DNA from: Diphasiastrum complanatum
Lineage: Eukaryota; Streptophyta; Lycopodiopsida; Lycopodiales; Lycopodiaceae
Direction: 5' to 3'
Length of the DNA stretch: 64,000 nucleotides
Assembly (NCBI GenBank): GCA_029204225.1
Contig: CM055111.1
Coordinates: 12,586,697 to 12,650,696, forward strand
Position numbers and translations under genes: made by a program. This document shows, in pieces, positions 19,809-30,882 of this stretch. Every line of letters begins with the position of its first letter. Position 1 is the stretch's first letter. Under the pieces are notes generated by a model, which saw nothing but the letters and a program-made list of their open reading frames with translations, did no database searches and was not told the DNA's origin.

Positions 19809-20570
19809 TGGATTCTCAAAGTAAAGTCGATCTTATCACAGACAAGCTGAATGGATCCAATTATCATTTATGAAAATTTAAGATGAAGACCTTGCTAAAT
19901 GCCAACAAGTTGTGGGATGTTGTTATAGGTATCAAAGTGAAGCCCAAAGACGACGCATACGACTCAAAGTGGAAATCGAAGGATGTAAAGCTTTCGCGCT
20001 CATTATCCACAATATATCAGATACTCAAATTGGCCGCATAGCTGAAGCAAAAACTTTGAACGAAGTTTGGGACATCCTGAGCTCACTATATGATGTGAGA
20101 GACGTAATTACCAAGTTACATATTTGAAGGAAACTCTTTACACTCAAGATGTCACATAATGATTCTCTTTAGAATCACATTAACCAGTTTAAGAATCTCT
20201 TGCAATAGATGGCCGTTGTCAGATCAGTCATAGACGATCAAGACGCAATCATGACATTGCTTTCAAGCCTGCCATCTACATATGAGAACTAGGTGATGAT
20301 CATCATGACACACTCAGATTTAACTCTTACCAGATTATCACTATGTTGCTGCAAGAAGATAATTGAAGAAGTCAAGACACTTTCTCTACCTTTTCGTCTC
20401 ATGCTCTATATGTGTACAAGGGCTCGAAACGACAGAAGCAGAAAAGCTCCAAGCAGTCTGCATCAAGTTAGAAACAGACTCAAAGGAACAATCATCAAAT
20501 CCACATTCATCAAAGAAGAAGACGTTTTGTAGGTATTGCAAGCGCAATAACCATGAGATCCAGAATTGTC
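19809..20570 (+). pseudogene. Copia-5 gag
   Basis: ATG at 19809 opens MDSQSKVDLITDKLNGSNYH, then a stop replaces the conserved Trp before KFKMKTLL. The capsid core reads GCKAFALIIHNISDTQIGRI, EVWDILSSLYDVRDV and FTLKMSHNDSL, with further stops. The knuckle near 20525-20570 is intact: CRYCKRNNHEIQNC. Wording is very close to the Copia-6 family and Copia-2. Confidence 0.87.
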
Positions 20571-20689
20571 GAATTTTCAAAGTGAAGAATGTAGCCAAGC
20601 AACCTGATCAACAAGCAAATACAGTTACAGCATCTCCTGAAGTCGAAATGGACGAAGGTGCTTTTATGGTCAAAGACAAATACGCGAAT

Positions 20690-22480
20690 TCGGATGATTC
20701 GTGGTTTCTGGATTCTGGAGCTACTCAACATACACTATTGAATGTGAAGGTACTGTAAGATTAAGATTCTAACATGATCAATTCAAACTACTATCAAAAG
20801 TCTTGTATATTCCTAAACTCTCTACAAATCTGTTATCAGTAAGTAGAATTACGAATTTAGGTCATAAGGTGGAGTTTGAGTCTGATCAATGCAGAATTAT
20901 CAATAGGAGTAGTAAGATCCTTGCACTCGGCAAGAGGCATGGATACTTATATAGATTGGCACATTGTTATTCTGATTCTAGTCAAGCCTTGAAAACCTCT
21001 GTTCTTGTCAATAAAGCATTACTATGGCATCATCGCTTAGGACACTTGAATTATACATCTATTTTGAACATGTCCAGACAATCCCTAGCACTTGATCTCG
21101 ACTATCCTTCTGGCAAAGTCGATCTCCATGTCTGCCATATTTGCATTCTTGGAAAGCAGACTAGGATTCCTTTTAGATCGAGTCATAGGCATGTAGCAAA
21201 AGCTCTGTTAGATGTTGTTCATTCAGATATATGTAGACCTATGCAAACTCCATCCTTACGAGATACAAAGTATTTCATTACCTTTATTGACGAATTCTCC
21301 AAAAGAACAGTTGTTTACTTCATCAAGTATAAATTAGAAGCCTTTATCAAGTTCAAAAAATTCAAAGAGCATGCAGAAAATCAAACTGATAAACGAATCA
21401 AAGCATTGAGGTAGGATAACAGGAGAGAATATATCTCCACTGAATTCAAGGATTACTGCTTTAACAATGGCATTGAGCAACAATACATTACCTCCTATTT
21501 GCCTCAGTCAAATGATCTTGCTGAGAGAAAGAACAGAACCTTAGTCGAATCGGCAAAGTGCATGTTATCACATGTGACACTTCTGAAGTCCTTCTGGGCT
21601 GAAGCTGTTTCAACACCAACTTATATTCAGAACAGATGTCCTACTAAAGGTCTCTCAAACAAAACACCATTCGAAGATTGGACAGGTACCAAACCTTCTT
21701 TATCAAACTTACGAGTTTTTGGATGTATTGTTGATCTCAGGAAGAAGCTCGACTTCTAGAGTATCAAATGTATTTCCATCAGCTACACTACTTCAGATCA
21801 AACCTACAAGTTGTTCGATCCCATCGAGTCGAAGATATTCACTAGCCGGGATGTCATCTTCATCAAAGATCAATTTATCGACCTCAAGAGAAAAGGCAAA
21901 GCCAATGTAGCTGACTTGTCTGACTCATCCGACATATTGAACTTTGAGGTTCCTCAGTCGACTATTCTCGTTGAAGGTCCAAGCTCATCTACTTTTCACG
22001 AACAACATGTCAATGGCGAATCCGAAGATGATGATGTTGCAGTTCAACAACTACAGTATGATGAAAATGATCAAGTTCCTCTATTTCCCAGAAGATCATC
22101 AAGAACTAGTAGACCACCTATCAGGTACATCGATGAATCTACAACGTATCTTGTTCATGAACAGAGGCACTCAGTTAGCCCGATTCTGATCTCTAAAAAG
22201 AAGCTATGGATAAAGAGTATTCATCTCTTATCAAGAGCCAAACATGGACGATTATCGAATTACCTGCCAACGTAAACATAGTTGATTGTAAATGGATGTT
22301 CAAAGTCAAGTACAAAGCAGACTGAAGCATCGATAGAAGAAAAGCCCGATTTGTCGCCAGAGGATTTTCTCAGGTATACAACGTCGATTACATTGAGACC
22401 TTCAGTCCAGTAGTCAAACATTCTTCTATTTGACTTTTATTATCGTTTGTTGTTGCAGCAAATTTAGAAATACATCAAAT
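20690..22480 (+). pseudogene. Copia-5 protease, integrase and partial RT
   Basis: The protease active site is intact (WFLDSGATQH), but the domain shifts frame after ~20 residues. GAG-pre-integrase and integrase show LLWHHRLGHLNYTSILN, CHICILGKQ, VVHSDICRPM, FIDEFSKR and, after a stop at 21414, YLPQSNDLAERKNRTLVESA. The second catalytic Asp region reads DNRREY rather than DNGGEY. The linker has PRRSSRTSRPPIRYI. RT includes MFKVKYKAD, RKARFVARGFSQVYNVDYIE and TFSPVVKHSS, and ends at LEIHQ. At least four stops and two shifts are present. Confidence 0.85.
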
Positions 22481-22481
22481 T

Positions 22482-23254
22482 TGTATAATTTTCATTTCAT
22501 TTTTATGACATGTTTTTGGCTAATAATTGTGAAGATTATTAAAATATTATCTTCATATCTCGAGCTTGGGGCCATGTCCATGGTGATTTCCACTAAGTTC
22601 ATGTTGTACATAAAAGGAGTGTGAATTGGGCACATATCCTTCTAGTGTAGCTTGGATTTGAGTTAGATAGGTTCAATTTTGATGACATGCAGTAGTTTAG
22701 ATAACATGCAAAGTCATATTGTATGCATGCAAGCCACGTGCAATTAGTGCATGCAACATGCAAAGTAGTTTCTGTGATCTACACATGTCTAGGCAGTTTT
22801 ATGAGTTGTCATGCAGTATATGCAACATCCATGCATGCAGTTACACATGTGGATCTCTGGTAGGTGAATTAGTTCAGTTAAGTGGACTTTCCATGCAACT
22901 CCACTGTAGAAATTCGAGTCTCTCTCATGTAGGGAAAGCTGGGCATGTTTTTCCATATTGTGAATATTGAGATTTTGGTGTTTTGGACTCATTCTCTCTC
23001 TACCTGAGTTTTCTATGCTTGATTTTCTCTCTACCTGAGAGCAGCCTCTTTTACCCATACTGAACACTTAGAATTATTTCTAACATTCATTTCTCATAGT
23101 GAAGAGTTAGATTTTTTCATCAGATGTATGCCATTGTGCTTTTGCCTTAGATTTTTCGAGCATACTGTTCCTTGATCAATCTTGTGCAATCACAACACCT
23201 CAGTAAGATCCTGTAGGGTGTGTGGTGAAGTTCACTCGTGCTAAAACCTTCACA
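22482..23254 (+). repeat. Copia-7 LTR rich in CATGCA (RY) motifs
   Basis: The 773-bp LTR is inferred from the junction with Copia-5, the TG start, the CA end and the adjacent primer site. Within 22686-22839 it holds eight CATGCA motifs and one CACGTG core (22735-22740). CATGCA (RY) is the recognition core of plant B3 factors of the ABI3/FUS3/LEC2 group, and CACGTG is the G-box. A seed- or spore-type expression bias would be inference only. Confidence 0.6.
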
Positions 23255-23834
23255 TGGTATTAGAGCTTCATGCTTTGAAGAGGTGAGGGTGTATACATCA
23301 GATCATCAGTGTTTTTGCCTGCAGGAATTCGGATTTGGAAGAGGGATTCAAACTCGCCGAGAGACAAGCTATCTGTGGATCATAAGTGGATCAAATCAAG
23401 ACTGATCTGATCCAGTGGAGCTCTGTACAGATAGAGAGCTCACATGTGTGAAATTAGCCCTCATTAATGAGTGTTACTTCTCAAGGAATGATCCAAATTT
23501 GATGTTCTATAGCTTGTTGGATAGGTATTGAAGAGTAGAATGTGTTGCACTTATCTCTAAATCAATTTGATTTGTTTTTAGAAGAGTCTTAGACAATCAG
23601 AGAGTTTGAGAGGGTTCTCAACTCATGGGATATGCCAAAGTGAGCACACATCTGTCTTTTGCACCAATTTCATCATTTTTCACTATCAATCAAGTAGAAT
23701 TGGATAGAAGTGAGTGTTCTGAGGCCTTAGACTTTTCATTTCACACATATTACTTTGTTTGAGTTGAAATTAAGTTCCTAGAGAGTTTATCAATACTTTG
23801 AAACTCGTGGGAGAGATAGACTTCTTGGTTAACA

Positions 23835-24300
23835 GTGACTAGGCCTGATATAAGCTTTCGTGTTCATAAGCTAAGTCAACACATGCAGGATCCAAAGTTA
23901 TATCATTGGAAGTTGGCTAAAAGAGTCTTGACGTATATATCTTCTACCTTGGATTATGGATTATTCTACAAAGGAGAAGATCTGACTTTGATTGCTTTTT
24001 CATATTCAGATTTTGCAGGAGACAAGTTGGATAGGAAATCCACAAGTGCTTACACTATATTTCTTGGAGGGAACTTGGTTTCTTGGCTATCAAAGAAGCA
24101 GGCAACTATTTCCTTATCATCCTGTGAAGCTGAATACAAATCTCTTACAACACAACAAAGGAGGTTTTATGGATCAAAAGGCTACTTTTGGAGCTAAAGT
24201 GTTATGCAAATGAAGATCTTTCAACTATCAAGAATGATAACATTTCTACTCAAGCTCTTGCAAATAAGCATATTGAAGTGGCTCATCATTTTGTAAGATA
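23835..24300 (+). pseudogene. Copia-7 RNase H
   Basis: The frame begins TRPDISFRVHKLSQHMQDP, then WKLAKRVLTYISSTLDYGLF, YSDFAGDKLDRKSTSAYTIF and LSSCEAEYKSLTT. A frameshift follows at about 24150, and the end (KCYANEDLSTIKNDN; ANKHIEVAHHFVR) continues in another frame. This is the C-terminal copia RNase H. The catalytic Asp of YSD and the Glu of EAEY are kept. Confidence 0.85.
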
Positions 24301-24307
24301 AAAAGTC

Positions 24308-25610
24308 AGAAACCTTCAGCCCAATCATCAACGATCCGCCTACTCCTCTCCTTTGCAGCCGCAAAAGACCTTGAAGTCCACCAGATGGATGTCCAGACCG
24401 CTTTCCTCAATGGAACCATCAAAGAGGAGATCTACATGACGCAGCCAGAGGGATACGAACTCAACGACAAGCAACAACACCTTGTATGCAAAATCCACAA
24501 GGTGCTCTATGGGCTGAAACAGTCACCCAGAGTCTGGTTCCAGAAGATCAACGGATTTCTGATAGAGAATGGTTTCATTCCAAACTCAGTAGACTCAAAT
24601 GTCTATTTTAAGTCTATATTAGATTACTTCATCATCATCACTCTCTACGTAGATGATACACTCTTATTCAGTAATAATCTGAATCTGATGAAGGATACAA
24701 AATACATGCTGGCCCATGAATACAAGATGATTGACATGGGTCCAGCCCACTATTGTCTCGGAATCCAAATTCAACGAAATTGACCCAGTAGATTGATCTT
24801 TATCAGTCAGCAACAATATCTCAACAACGTGCTGAAAGTATGGAATGGCCAACTACAAACTCAGTCTCTTTCCACTCGACCCTGGACTAAAGCTATCAAA
24901 GGAACAGTCTCCTCAAACTGAGGTAGAACAAGAGGAGATGAAGCGCTACCCATTTCAATCCATCATCGGCTCACTGATGTACGCAATGATCTGCATGCGA
25001 CCAGACCTTGCATATTTCGGTCAGTACACTCAGCCAGTTCCTGTTAAATCCAAGCGTAGCTCATTGGAAGGCACTAACAAAGGTCATGAAGTACATCCAA
25101 GCAATGACAACTCTCAGCATCTACTACGGAGGCAGCCAAACTGCCAACATCCTTAAAGCCTACACAGATGCGGATTGGGCAGGAGATGTCAACACCAAAA
25201 AATCAACTTCTGGATTTGTATTCTTATACAACCAGGGCCCAATCTCATGGAACAGTCAGAAGAAAACCTCAATTGCACTACCATCAATGGAATTCAAATA
25301 CATAACTACCACCAATGCAACTAAAGAGGCGATCTAGCTCAGGCAACTGCTTGCAGACCTCAATCTTACACAAACACTTCCTACAACAATCTATTGTGAG
25401 AATCAAAGCACAATAACGCTTTCTCTCAATCCGAGATTTCACTCTCAAAGCAAACATATAGAAATCAGGTATCATTACCTTAGAGAGAAAGTGCACAATA
25501 AAGAAGTAGAATTGATTTTCTGTAGAACAAATTACATGGCAGCAGATTACTTCACAAAGGCTCTATCAAAGGAGCAACATCTCAGACTTAACAATATGTT
25601 AAATCTGAAG
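24308..25610 (+). pseudogene. Copia-6a reverse transcriptase and RNase H
   Basis: RT reads LLLSFAAAKDLEVHQMDVQT, FLNGTIKEEIYMTQPEGYE, VLYGLKQSPRVWFQ and the catalytic LYVDDTLLFS at about 24645. This is one of the best-kept RT blocks here, but a stop follows at 24781. After a frameshift, RNase H gives SIIGSLMYAMICMRPDLAY, VMKYIQAMTTLSIYYGG, YTDADWAGDVNTKKSTSGF and FKYITTTNATKEAI, then a stop. It ends DYFTKALSKEQH near 25560. In EFKYI the usual catalytic Glu is Phe-flanked (normally SEAEY). Confidence 0.88.
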
Positions 25611-25644
25611 TTCAAAGTTTTTCAAGATCCACATTAAGGGGGAG

Positions 25645-26223
25645 TGTTAGATTTTTTATGCTCAGCCTGAAACAAATCGTTCAAGTAACGAGCATCCTGA
25701 AAAATCGAAGGCCGACTTCAAATTTTCGGACCTTCACATTTTTTCTTTCTTTTACCTTAAACAATTTTTCAGGCACCTTCGCCCTTTTTTCGCTTGTTAG
25801 CGAAAAATGCGACACACTGGCCAATTGACCAGAATGCCTTAGAAACCATTCCTAAAGCACCTTTGCTTTTTCCGCCTTTTTCGCTCACGAAAAATACGAC
25901 ACACTGGCCAGAATGACTTAAACCATTTTTGGACCACCTTCACCTTTGTCGCCTTTTTGCTCTTTGTGAAAAATGCAACAAAGTACTCAAAAAACCTTAA
26001 AACCATTTTTAGGGCACCTTCGCCTTTTTCCGATTTTCTTCGCCACCTCTAAACTAAGGCACTTTTTGTCTTTCTCATTGCCTTTAGTTTAAGGCACCTT
26101 CGCCTTCTTCTCTGCCTTCAGTGCAAGGCAATTTTTCGGCTTTTTCGCCTTCTTCGTTGCCTTGATTCTAAGGGCGCCTTAGGGATTTACATACCTTTGG
26201 TGTAAGGGCACCTTCAGGAGTTG
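25645..26223 (+). repeat. Copia-6a 3' LTR (partial) with CCTTCGCCTTTTTC repeats
   Basis: It is preceded by the tract AAGGGGGAG. The LTR contains repeated blocks of the type GGCACCTTCGCCTTTTTCGC separated by TTAAAACCATTTTT. Similarity to the Copia-6b LTR ends near CAGGAGTTG (about 26223), where the copy is broken. Confidence 0.85.
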
Positions 26224-28188
26224 GGAAGAATGTCACACCCACAATTGATCTTGGATTGATTATCCTAGAGGTCAGTAGGCCTACCTCGACCCATAAGTTA
26301 ATTATGATTATGAGGGTTTTGGGGCCCTCAAGTGTATATGGTCATAATTAATGGTTGGAGGCCTAGATTTTTATGGTTCTATCAATGAGTCATAGGAACA
26401 CTGGATGACGTGGCCTAGTTAGGCTGTAGAGGTATGTGTCTAAAAAAACCTTTTAGCACAAGGCATATTAATTCCTAAGGTATTTGGCTGTATATTTGTA
26501 CTGTAGATTATTGTCATTCATAGGCATATTTTCAAATATGTGTCTAAAAAATCTTTTAGCACAAGGCATATTAATTCCTAAGGTATTTGGCTTAACTATC
26601 AGTTAAATGGCCAAACCTTTGTAGCTTACCACTTTGCGTTGGTAGAAAATGTTGTTGAAAATTTCTCTTTTGCATAACAGTGTCTTATAACTAATAGATA
26701 CTTCCTACTCATACTCAAACATTGAGTGTCCAATATACTTACAGGTTTGGGATATAGACAGGGGTTAAAATGACTAATGAGTCTATGTTCTTTGATTCAA
26801 GTACTAAATAATGTTGGTTGGTGTTCTAACTACGATGATATCATAAATATCTTTCTAGCATTGTTAAATATATATTTGTAGTGAAGATTACTCTCAATCA
26901 CAGGCAAATTTTTATAGTTGTGTATGTCAAAAATTTCAGGACGACATATATCGCCTACAACGTACTTTTTATGTTTACATTCCCGTTTGCTCAAACATAC
27001 TCAAAGAAAACTTATTGGTAGAAAAACCTTTCTAAGCTAACTTTCAACTTATCTCCATTCAGGAGTGTCAGATACTCTTTTCATAGCTTGAATTGCTTAT
27101 TGTAGAAACTTTATGGTTGTTTGGAAATTAAAGGTAAACCTAAAAACTTCCATCCAACATTGCTTTATTTGAATTTTTATGTTGCATCGACATTTAGTCT
27201 GTTCTATACACCTAGATAGATCAAAAATAGTCAAAAACTTATTATGACTGTTCTATGGCAAGTAAAAACAAAATTTTGAAATATAAAAGAGCTAGACTTT
27301 GGAATTTTACCCTTGTGACATGGATAACAACTTGGGATACGTAGAGATACTTGCAATTCCCACATAGGATCCTTTGTGCTAACATTGTTTCTTGTATACG
27401 TAAATATGTCCCTTTCTACAACATTGTTCCAAAATCGTGATGCTCTGTATCTTCCAAGTTCTCTTACTTAAATTTTTTTCTCGGCTAGATGACAAACATG
27501 CATTTCATTGTCATTGATCACCATCCTGAATCCTCATTCCTTGGATAAGGGCACAAGTGCTAATGTCATATTATTAATGGGGGCTAGGAACTTGGAAGTG
27601 GGGGTATGGTCGATAATGGTATGTGGGTGGGCCAAGGACAAAAGTTACAAATTAAAGCGCATGCCACCAACAATATGGTATATGCCACATGCGGCGGATG
27701 GCGCGTTTGTCTTGGCTTGAGCCTCAAGTATGTGGAGGCTTGCCACCGGATAGGGAGGCGCCTCCACCAGAGGCGCAGGCATATCACATGATTTCTTCAA
27801 TTAATTCTCTCTTTCTCGCTCTCGCTCTTTGTTGTCGCAACTCGCAAGCAACGTGCATGCACGCATGCACTTGAGCTGCCGCAGATTTCAGCCACTGCAT
27901 CACATTGCTCGCTACTCTTAGATCAGTACTACTTATTTTGCTATAAGCACCAGCAGCTAGCTACGTGTATACTATATATCATTATATCTTATTCCCAGTT
28001 TCTATGCTTCATCAGTGATCATGCATCAACAAACTGCTTATTCAATTGCCCTCATTCACATCTAATTTCTAGTCATCCCTCCAATTTCCAATTTCCAATT
28101 CCTAATTGGGTTTATATTCAACTTGCTAATAATAGTGATCTGTACTTTTCTTTTCTCGAATAGTCTGTACTTATGTATTGCAGAACAA
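26224..28188. other. Spacer without a supported gene
   Basis: AT-rich to 27480, then a GC-richer patch (27560-27790) containing GGAGGCGCCTCC-type palindromes and short ORFs on both strands that I do not trust. Around 27835-27880 the CGTGCATGCACGCATGCAC motif repeats RY cores. No RNA gene or domain is recognised. Confidence 0.5.
26433..26592. repeat. 57-bp direct repeat, 104 bp apart
   Basis: TATGTGTCTAAAAAA...CACAAGGCATATTAATTCC and the following bases occur at 26433-26489 and again at 26537-26592 with three differences. The intervening TATATTTGTACTGTAGATTA block has a further relative near 26868. It looks like a locally duplicated repeat. Confidence 0.8.
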
Positions 28189-28625
28189 TACTGCAGATCA
28201 AACTCAAGCTTTTTGTACATCGTCCATATGCACATTGCAGATCAAGCTCAAGCTTTTGGTACATCTTCCATCAGTTCTGCACATTGCAGAAAAATGCAGA
28301 TTAAGCTCAAGCTTTCTATACATACTAACTATTCACGTTGGAGAATCATGCAGATTGATCATGGAGCTCAAGCTTTTCGTACATCTCTTCCACTGGTTAT
28401 GCACATTGCAGAATTAAAATGTACATTAAGGATTAAGCTGAAGCTTTTGTAAAGTTTTGTAAGTCTTCCATTCATTTTGTACATTGCAGAATTATGCTTT
28501 CTGTACATCTTCCGTTCAACATGCACATTGAACGATGCAGATAAAGCTCAAGCTTTCTGTAAATCTTCTACTCAATATGCACATTGCAGATTAAACTCAA
28601 GCTTGTTTGTACGTCTTCCATTAAT
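28189..28625. repeat. Minisatellite, ~8 irregular units
   Basis: Units of about 45-75 bases share GCACATTGCAGAT, then AAGCTCAAGCTTT and GTACATCTTCCATTCA. Eight recognisable copies lie between 28189 and 28625, with small insertions. The AAGCTCAAGCTT core is nearly palindromic. ORFs crossing it are chance products of the repeat. Confidence 0.85.
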
Positions 28626-30222
28626 TACAATCGATTACTTTTGGCAGTGGTCAACCCTAGTTCGTCTGACGTCAGTGTAAAGACATGAGAGAAAAAACGT
28701 CACTATAAAGACACAGATTGGTAGTAAAGTACCACTGCCTTCACGCATCGATCCTTTCGCTCATTAAGAATATTAATCTGCTGACATTACTGCCCATCTG
28801 CAGGGTGCACCTTATGGCCTTTTGCCAGCTGGTGACCACCACGAGCGGTAGTAGTCAAGCTTATGTCTCTACCTCAGCCTCAGGATGCGTGTATGATGTG
28901 TATCTCCATAATAGGTCGATTCTCGAATCTGTCGCTTTTCATGAATCACGAGTTTCGTTCGGAGAAAGTAGGCCCCACAAGATCTGGCATATAGAGCTGG
29001 TTGATATCCTACAAGGGATCATAATTTATGATCGAGCCCACAAGTTTGATGGGTTTATGAAAGATTAATTGCTCAATTCGTTGAGCCATAATAAATATGC
29101 TTAAGCACTGAGCATCTAACATTTCGTAGCTGTAATTTAATGCATAGCAGCATTGAACTGTTACTGATGATATCTTGGCTGCATCAGTTAAAACGATGAT
29201 AGCTGGCAAAAAAGTAGCTGTTTCACCTCAAAATACAACTCTTTGCATAGTTTTATCCATATTAGCAGCCTTCTTAAGGTTGTTCGATCCAGTTGTAAGC
29301 CTCGAAATTGACAAGTGTTAGATCTCCTAAGCCGAAATATCCTTTCATACAAAAAGCAGTCAATTTCACTGAGATTCAACTCCTGTTCATTTTTATATGT
29401 TCATCGTCTTTGCGCCATTTCCTGGTACAAAAACAGTGTATATCTAGAAAATTTAAGATTTGCAAGATGCACAGATGCAAGCTAAGATAGGGCTTAAGGC
29501 CACAACGCAATCGACTCATAAGCTTTCAAAACAATCAGTAAACTCTATCATGAGATCTTGAGACATGAAATTTTTAGTAGAACAAGATAGTGGTAGCAAA
29601 CGAAGAATTTTCGATTTGATGAATATGAAACACAAAATCACTTCAGTACACGCATTGGTGCACAATTTTTTGTGTCGCAATCAGGGGGAATGAACAGTTG
29701 CCCTCCAGATATAAAAGTTAGCTTCAGCTAGATATTTGTGTTTTGTTTGGTGGAGAGACTAATCCTGTTTAGGACAATTTTGCAATCCACTGTTCGCTGC
29801 TTAGTTGGATCTCGAGAACACGATCCAAATAAGCAGCGAAAACATTTGAACTGATCTAGTTAAGAGAACACCAGCTACATGTGGTTTGTAACCCAAAAAC
29901 TTTTCGCATCCAGATTCTTAACTTCTGCTATAGGCCAGCTGATTGCTTTCTGTTCTGGATCTTTTCAGAATTTAAAATAATAAGTGCTGCAAAAGCTAAT
30001 CTTATCCTGAAAGCAACTTTAGCAAATCTCTCTCTCTACTAGAGACACTAAGAGTTTTACAAGCAATTTGATAGTTCGTTTTCCACCTCCTCCATATGGC
30101 AAAAATACAATCTCCTGCTTCAAATAGTCAGCCAAAGAAAGCGTCTTCAAATTAGCAAACAGAACTTCGTTCGTTGCTTTGCTCAAAGATTTTTCGTCAG
30201 GAGAATGAAAATCATCCCGTTC
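28626..30222. other. Spacer downstream of the ERF gene
   Basis: No supported gene. An open stretch at 28718-29068 (plus) has no ATG at its start and no recognisable domain. The first few hundred bases below 30223 probably include the 3' UTR of the minus-strand ERF gene. No clear polyadenylation signal stands out. Confidence 0.5.
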
Positions 30223-30882
30223 TTATGAATAAGACCAAAGGTGCGGCTCCCAGTTGCTATCATCGTCCACTGTGTCTGTTCTTCCACTGTATGTTACCTC
30301 AAGGGGCATTAGCATTGCTCTAGCCATGTCGGTTATCAAGTGGGGAAGCTCCATCCAGCATTCTTCTTCGAACCAGCTAGCTTCATTCAAACACTGCTGC
30401 CGCTCAATTTCGGCTGATTCACGGTCAACATTTCTAATCATGTCCTTTGCATGAGCACATTCTACTGATCTGAGAGGCTCACAATCGGATCTTAGGTTGA
30501 TCTGCTCGTTCAAAGACAAAGGTCTAGAATCCTCTTGAGAATGAGGAGGTGAGTCAGTCGAAGCTGCTGCTGCTGCAGCTGCTGCTTGGATTGCCTTGAG
30601 TGAAAGGGAGGTTGAAGAGGGGAGATGCGCTGCCGAATCGGGGAAGTTTAGTGCAGCCGATGGACCACGCAGACATAGCAAAGCAACATCGTAAGCTCGT
30701 GCAGCCATCTCGGCTGTAGCAAAGCTTCCAAGCCAAATGCGTGCTTGCGTGTTTGGCTCTCGTATCTCTGATACCCATTTTCCCCAAGCTCTCATGCGAA
30801 CACCACGGTAGCGCCGCTTTGACTTCTCCGAGAGCCTCTCCTCATTAGAGCGCTTCATGTCATCTCCATGTCTGAGACCCAT
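30223..30882 (-). CDS. AP2/ERF transcription factor, DREB-type (group III/A-4-like), intact single exon
   Basis: A 219-residue protein from ATG at 30882 to TAA at 30223. The longer frame to 30927 starts at TTG, so the first ATG is preferred. One AP2 DNA-binding domain spans residues 25-81 ([46 protein letters not shown]). Val37 and Glu42 correspond to V14/E19, the DREB-type signature, so binding to a DRE/CRT-like CCGAC element in the nucleus is expected. A basic SEKSKRR precedes the domain. After it come [18 protein letters not shown] and an eight-Ala run (100-107), an arrangement typical of DREB A-4 proteins. The acidic C-terminus has [20 protein letters not shown] and ends LWSYS, close to the LWSY ending of group III/CBF proteins, a likely activation region. 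No intron, stop or frameshift is present, and it is the only intact gene seen. The target genes and exact orthologue cannot be told. Confidence 0.95.
   Translation of the reverse strand: MGLRHGDDMKRSNEERLSEKSKRRYRGVRMRAWGKWVSEIREPNTQARIWLGSFATAEMAARAYDVALLCLRGPSAALNFPDSAAHLPSSTSLSLKAIQAAAAAAAASTDSPPHSQEDSRPLSLNEQINLRSDCEPLRSVECAHAKDMIRNVDRESAEIERQQCLNEASWFEEECWMELPHLITDMARAMLMPLEVTYSGRTDTVDDDSNWEPHLWSYS

Larger units (their letters stand above)
18604..22481 (+). mobile_element. Copia-5: Ty1/copia 5' part, cut inside RT
   Basis: 5' LTR (18604-19641), initiator-Met primer site (19642-19653), gag (19809-20570), protease (20698), GAG-pre-integrase and integrase (20800-21760), linker (21770-22200) and the start of RT (22210-22480). 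It is inserted in Copia-4 and cut at 22481 by the Copia-7 LTR. Its remaining RT, RNase H and 3' LTR are not found downstream: the next RT segment (24308) overlaps the same region and has a different LTR. A truncated LTR of this family sits at about 53200-53683. Confidence 0.9.
22482..24305 (+). mobile_element. Copia-7: LTR, leader and RNase H only
   Basis: An LTR (22482-23254) starts TGTATAATTTTC and ends CCTTCACA. It is followed by a primer site with one change (TGGTATTAGAGC, 23255-23266) and an apparent non-coding leader to about 23830. The sequence then jumps into RNase H. Gag, protease, integrase and RT are deleted. It is inserted at the cut end of Copia-5. A 3' LTR is not seen, and Copia-6a starts near 24306. 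Confidence 0.75.
24306..26223 (+). mobile_element. Copia-6a: 3' half (RT, RNase H, PPT, partial 3' LTR)
   Basis: A 5'-truncated copia copy begins in RT near 24306, continues through RNase H to about 25600, and has a good polypurine tract (25636-25644) and the first ~580 bp of its 3' LTR (25645-26223). The LTR start TGTTAGATTTTTTATGCTCA matches the minus-strand LTRs of Copia-6b (35599) and Copia-6c (42559), which defines one family. Confidence 0.9.

Noticed and set aside
24306..25610. Treating Copia-5 and Copia-6a as one element split by Copia-7
   Set aside because: Both contain the same RT segment (TFSP through the LE-HQ block), so they overlap, and their LTR starts differ (TGTTGGATAATT versus TGTTAGATTTTT).
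28718..29068. 116-codon plus ORF in the spacer
   Set aside because: No ATG at its start, no recognised domain, and stop density around it is that of non-coding DNA.
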